The position numbers and the translations under genes were made by a program. Below, in pieces: positions 7,867 to 8,852 of a stretch of DNA of 8,852 nt. How positions within the stretch are numbered: position 1 is the first letter of the stretch; each line of letters begins with the position of its first letter. Source of the DNA: Campylobacterota bacterium (GTDB taxonomy: Bacteria; Campylobacterota; Campylobacteria; Campylobacterales; Sulfurovaceae); assembly GCA_011372825.1 (NCBI GenBank), contig DSAK01000173.1, forward strand, positions 1-8,852, given 5' to 3'. The notes below the pieces were generated by a model, which was not told where the DNA came from, made no database searches, and saw nothing but the letters and a program-made list of their open reading frames with translations.

Positions 7867-7901
7867 GCTCATCCTTTATTCTTTTTCTTTATGTCGAAGT
7901 A

Positions 7902-7930
7902 ATGATACCATTTTAGACTGTTTCGGACAA
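7902..7930 (-). promoter_or_regulatory. Sigma70 promoter for recA with TG-extended -10
   Basis: The minus strand has TTGTCC (7925-7930), a 17-bp spacer and TATCAT (7902-7907), with TGG directly before the -10, making an extended TGn-10. It stands 35 bp upstream of the chosen recA ATG. This is the best-formed promoter in the window and the only one with a plausible -35 and a TG extension together. Confidence 0.7.
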
Positions 7931-8222
7931 GGTATTAAAAAATATTTCAAATTGTCATATTATTCTATTTAACGATACGATAATGAAAGTAGCTTAAAAT
8001 TTTTGGATATACATTAACTCTATATGCCACAAACCTAAAAAAAGATAGTGAGTGCAAGTGATAATCAGCGTATCATTTTAGAAATTCTGGGTTAAAACTA
8101 CCTCAAACGCTACGAACTAGAATTAAATGGGAAAAATGGTGCACAATGAGGTATGGATACTTTTCTTTACAAAAAATAACTAAGAATCTTTAACTAAAAT
8201 GTCAAAAATATTTTTTTATGCA
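7931..8222. other. Gene-free AT-rich stretch upstream of recA
   Basis: No intact reading frame of convincing composition is present on either strand, and I see no tRNA, rRNA or CRISPR pattern. It is very AT-rich, with several homopolymer A and T runs. A plus-strand frame at about 8048-8149 gives locally protein-like residues (NYLKRYELELNG) but has in-frame stops at 8093 and 8147 and no start with a ribosome site. If it is coding at all it is a small decayed remnant. The stretch may also hold an untranslated leader or small RNA that cannot be recognised by eye. Confidence 0.6.
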
Positions 8223-8248
8223 GAGGTTGCAAAGTAACTTGCAACCTC
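8223..8248 (-). terminator. Hairpin downstream of the small-gene pair, possible terminator
   Basis: GAGGTTGCAA (8223-8232) and TTGCAACCTC (8239-8248) form a perfect 10-bp stem with a 6-base loop, 28 bp beyond the stop of the acidic small gene. The position suits a transcript end for the small genes and would insulate recA. Neither strand has a T-run directly after the stem: on the minus strand TGCAT and then an A-run follow. It is therefore not a canonical intrinsic terminator and might be a 3'-end processing or stability hairpin. Confidence 0.45.
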
Positions 8249-8276
8249 AAAAGATTGATAAAATTTTTGTCAATTC

Positions 8277-8411
8277 TCAATCTTCGTCAATATATGCATC
8301 ATTATTTGGGTTATGAGCATCTGCCCAATCATCCATATCTGCATCATTGTTTGGATTATTAATATCCGACCAAAGATCTAATTCTTCTTGGCTCATACTT
8401 GAAGTATCCAT
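8277..8411 (-). CDS. Small acidic repeat protein (NPNNDA motif), function unknown
   Basis: This 44-residue protein starts at the ATG one base after the stop of the SMP-type gene, with GGAAAG just upstream overlapping that gene's end. I do not recognise it as a named family. It contains two copies of a 15-residue unit: W14-S-D-I-N-N-P-N-N-D-A and W29-A-D-A-H-N-P-N-N-D-A, consensus WxDxxNPNNDAxxD. It has 14 Asp/Glu and no Lys or Arg, so its net charge is about -14. It has no cysteine, signal peptide or membrane segment, and is probably disordered or folds only with a partner or cation. A longer in-frame start at 8495 would give 72 residues, but those extra 28 codons overlap the SMP-type gene in another frame and lack a good ribosome site. 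I vaguely recall N-P-N-N motifs in other small uncharacterised bacterial proteins. Confidence 0.7.
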   Translation of the reverse strand: MDTSSMSQEELDLWSDINNPNNDADMDDWADAHNPNNDAYIDED

Positions 8412-8412
8412 C

Positions 8413-8559
8413 TTACTTTCCACCTGTTGAAGAATTTTTTGCAGCTGCACTTTGTGCTCTTGCTGGAAAACTTCCTTTTCCTGTATTCCCACCATTTTTT
8501 GCTGTTGCTGATTGTATTCTTGCCGCAGCCGATGGTGTCATTTTTGTTTGTTTTGCCAT
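8413..8559 (-). CDS. Small SMP-type (seed maturation protein family) protein
   Basis: The 48-residue product contains MTPSAAARIQSATAK (7-21) and GSFPARAQSAAAK (29-41). This is the pattern of the SMP domain, first named from plant late-embryogenesis seed maturation proteins and also found as tiny free-standing bacterial proteins. ARIQSATAKN (13-22) and ARAQSAAAKN (33-42) are an internal duplication with a 20-residue period. It has six Lys and two Arg, no Asp or Glu, no Cys and no signal peptide, and so is a basic, probably disordered cytoplasmic protein. The bacterial role is unknown to me; stress or desiccation protection is only an analogy with plants. The ATG at 8559 has a strong AAAAGGAG Shine-Dalgarno with a 6-bp spacer, the best ribosome site in the window, suggesting high expression. 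It precedes the acidic gene by one base. Confidence 0.8.
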   Translation of the reverse strand: MAKQTKMTPSAAARIQSATAKNGGNTGKGSFPARAQSAAAKNSSTGGK

Positions 8560-8581
8560 AATAAGCTCCTTTTGTAAGATT

Positions 8582-8599
8582 TTCAAACTATAGTTTGAA
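8582..8599. promoter_or_regulatory. 18-bp perfect palindrome upstream of the SMP-type gene, candidate operator
   Basis: TTCAAACTA followed directly by TAGTTTGAA is a perfect palindrome without a spacer, 22 bp before the SMP-type start codon. It lies just downstream of a TATAAT (8607-8612, minus strand), so it would sit on or right after the transcription start. Such placement suits a dimeric repressor site. With no loop it would form a poor RNA hairpin, which favours a DNA-binding role. Its centre also contains a TATAGT that could itself serve as a -10. Confidence 0.5.
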
Positions 8600-8606
8600 T
8601 AAGAAA

Positions 8607-8612
8607 ATTATA
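8607..8612 (-). promoter_or_regulatory. -10 element for the small-gene pair
   Basis: The minus strand reads TATAAT, a perfect -10 hexamer, 47 bp upstream of the SMP-type ATG. No good -35 or TG extension is present. A second possible -10, TATAGT at 8587-8592, lies inside the palindrome. Either would make the pair independent of the 68-aa gene upstream. Confidence 0.45.
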
Positions 8613-8638
8613 AATAAAGATGAGGAAGGAAATTTTCC

Positions 8639-8845
8639 CTATTGTTGACAATTTTCAAAATAGTTTCCAATGCACTCTGCACACTCACCTAGATCAAATT
8701 TATTTTCAAGAAGAGTTACATATCTAGTCAAATCACGATCAATCTTATAAAAAGAAATTGCTCCTCCAAGACTTCTATCTAATAATTTTAGTTGCTCTTT
8801 AAATGATCTCTCATCTTCTCCTTTTATGGAAACAATAAACCTCAT
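8639..8845 (-). CDS. Small protein of unknown function with C-terminal Cys cluster
   Basis: This 68-residue protein starts at ATG 8845, only 7 bp from the window edge, so its upstream signals are out of view and a longer form cannot be fully excluded. I do not recognise the family. It begins MRFIVSIKGEDERSF, a likely beta strand followed by helix (SFKEQLKLLDRSLGG), and has a further segment YKIDRDLTRYVTLLENKF (33-50). The C-terminus has C55-x2-C58-x7-C66, which could bind a metal or form a disulfide. There is no signal peptide or membrane segment. Codon use matches its neighbours. It ends 79 bp before the SMP-type gene, and the intervening promoter-like -10 and palindrome suggest separate control. 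Confidence 0.65.
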   Translation of the reverse strand: MRFIVSIKGEDERSFKEQLKLLDRSLGGAISFYKIDRDLTRYVTLLENKFDLGECAECIGNYFENCQQ

Positions 8846-8852
8846 AAAACTA

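Noticed and set aside
8048..8149. Plus-strand frame with protein-like residues NYLKRYELELNG, possible pseudogene
   Set aside because: In-frame stops at 8093 and 8147, no start signal, and too short to match to any family by eye.
8177..8205. Perfect TTGACA (8200-8205, minus strand) as a promoter -35
   Set aside because: No acceptable -10 at 16-19 bp spacing; the sequence there is TAGTTA or similar.
8277..8495. 72-residue version of the acidic small protein starting at 8495
   Set aside because: Its first 28 codons overlap the SMP-type gene in another frame and lack a good ribosome site. The inner ATG at 8411 lies one base after the SMP-type stop with GGAAAG upstream.

Overview
The window looks like chromosomal housekeeping DNA from a low-GC member of the Campylobacterota (Epsilonproteobacteria). 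The evidence is the AT-rich base composition, the sigma70-type promoters that rely on a TG-extended -10, and protein sequences that read like Campylobacter, Helicobacter and Sulfurimonas-type versions of Dcd, BioB, RecA, Eno and a SurA-like chaperone. The genus cannot be fixed from the sequence alone.

Layout. Positions 1-1955 (minus strand) form a compact operon read leftwards: a SurA-like periplasmic chaperone, dcd (dCTP deaminase), and a D-2-hydroxyacid dehydrogenase cut off by the window edge. A 148-bp divergent promoter region (1956-2103) holds two TG-extended -10 elements back to back. Positions 2104-5144 (plus strand) carry topA (DNA topoisomerase I with four Cys4 zinc fingers) and bioB (biotin synthase), joined by a one-base TGATG overlap. 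Positions 5149-7866 (minus strand) carry recA, eno and a small FtsB/DivIC-like membrane coiled-coil protein. bioB and the FtsB-like gene converge with only 4 bp between them and no visible terminator.

Upstream of recA is a gene-poor stretch of about 410 bp (7867-8276). It holds the recA promoter near its left end and a perfect 10-bp-stem hairpin near its right end. Beyond it, on the minus strand, lies a cluster of very small genes: a 68-aa protein with a C-terminal Cys cluster (8639-8845), a 48-aa SMP-type (seed maturation protein family) protein (8413-8559), and a 44-aa acidic protein with a duplicated N-P-N-N-D-A motif (8277-8411). The last two are separated by a single base and are strongly opposite in charge: +8 with no acidic residue, against -14 with no Lys or Arg. 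An 18-bp perfect palindrome lies between the promoter and the start of the pair.

The housekeeping genes cover DNA topology and repair (topA, recA), nucleotide supply (dcd), glycolysis/gluconeogenesis (eno), cofactor synthesis (bioB), envelope biogenesis (SurA-like) and division (FtsB-like). Their adjacency is mostly conserved-operon packing rather than one pathway. The part least explained by known biology is the oppositely charged pair of tiny repeat proteins with its palindromic control region. The unusual auxiliary-cluster environment of BioB comes second.
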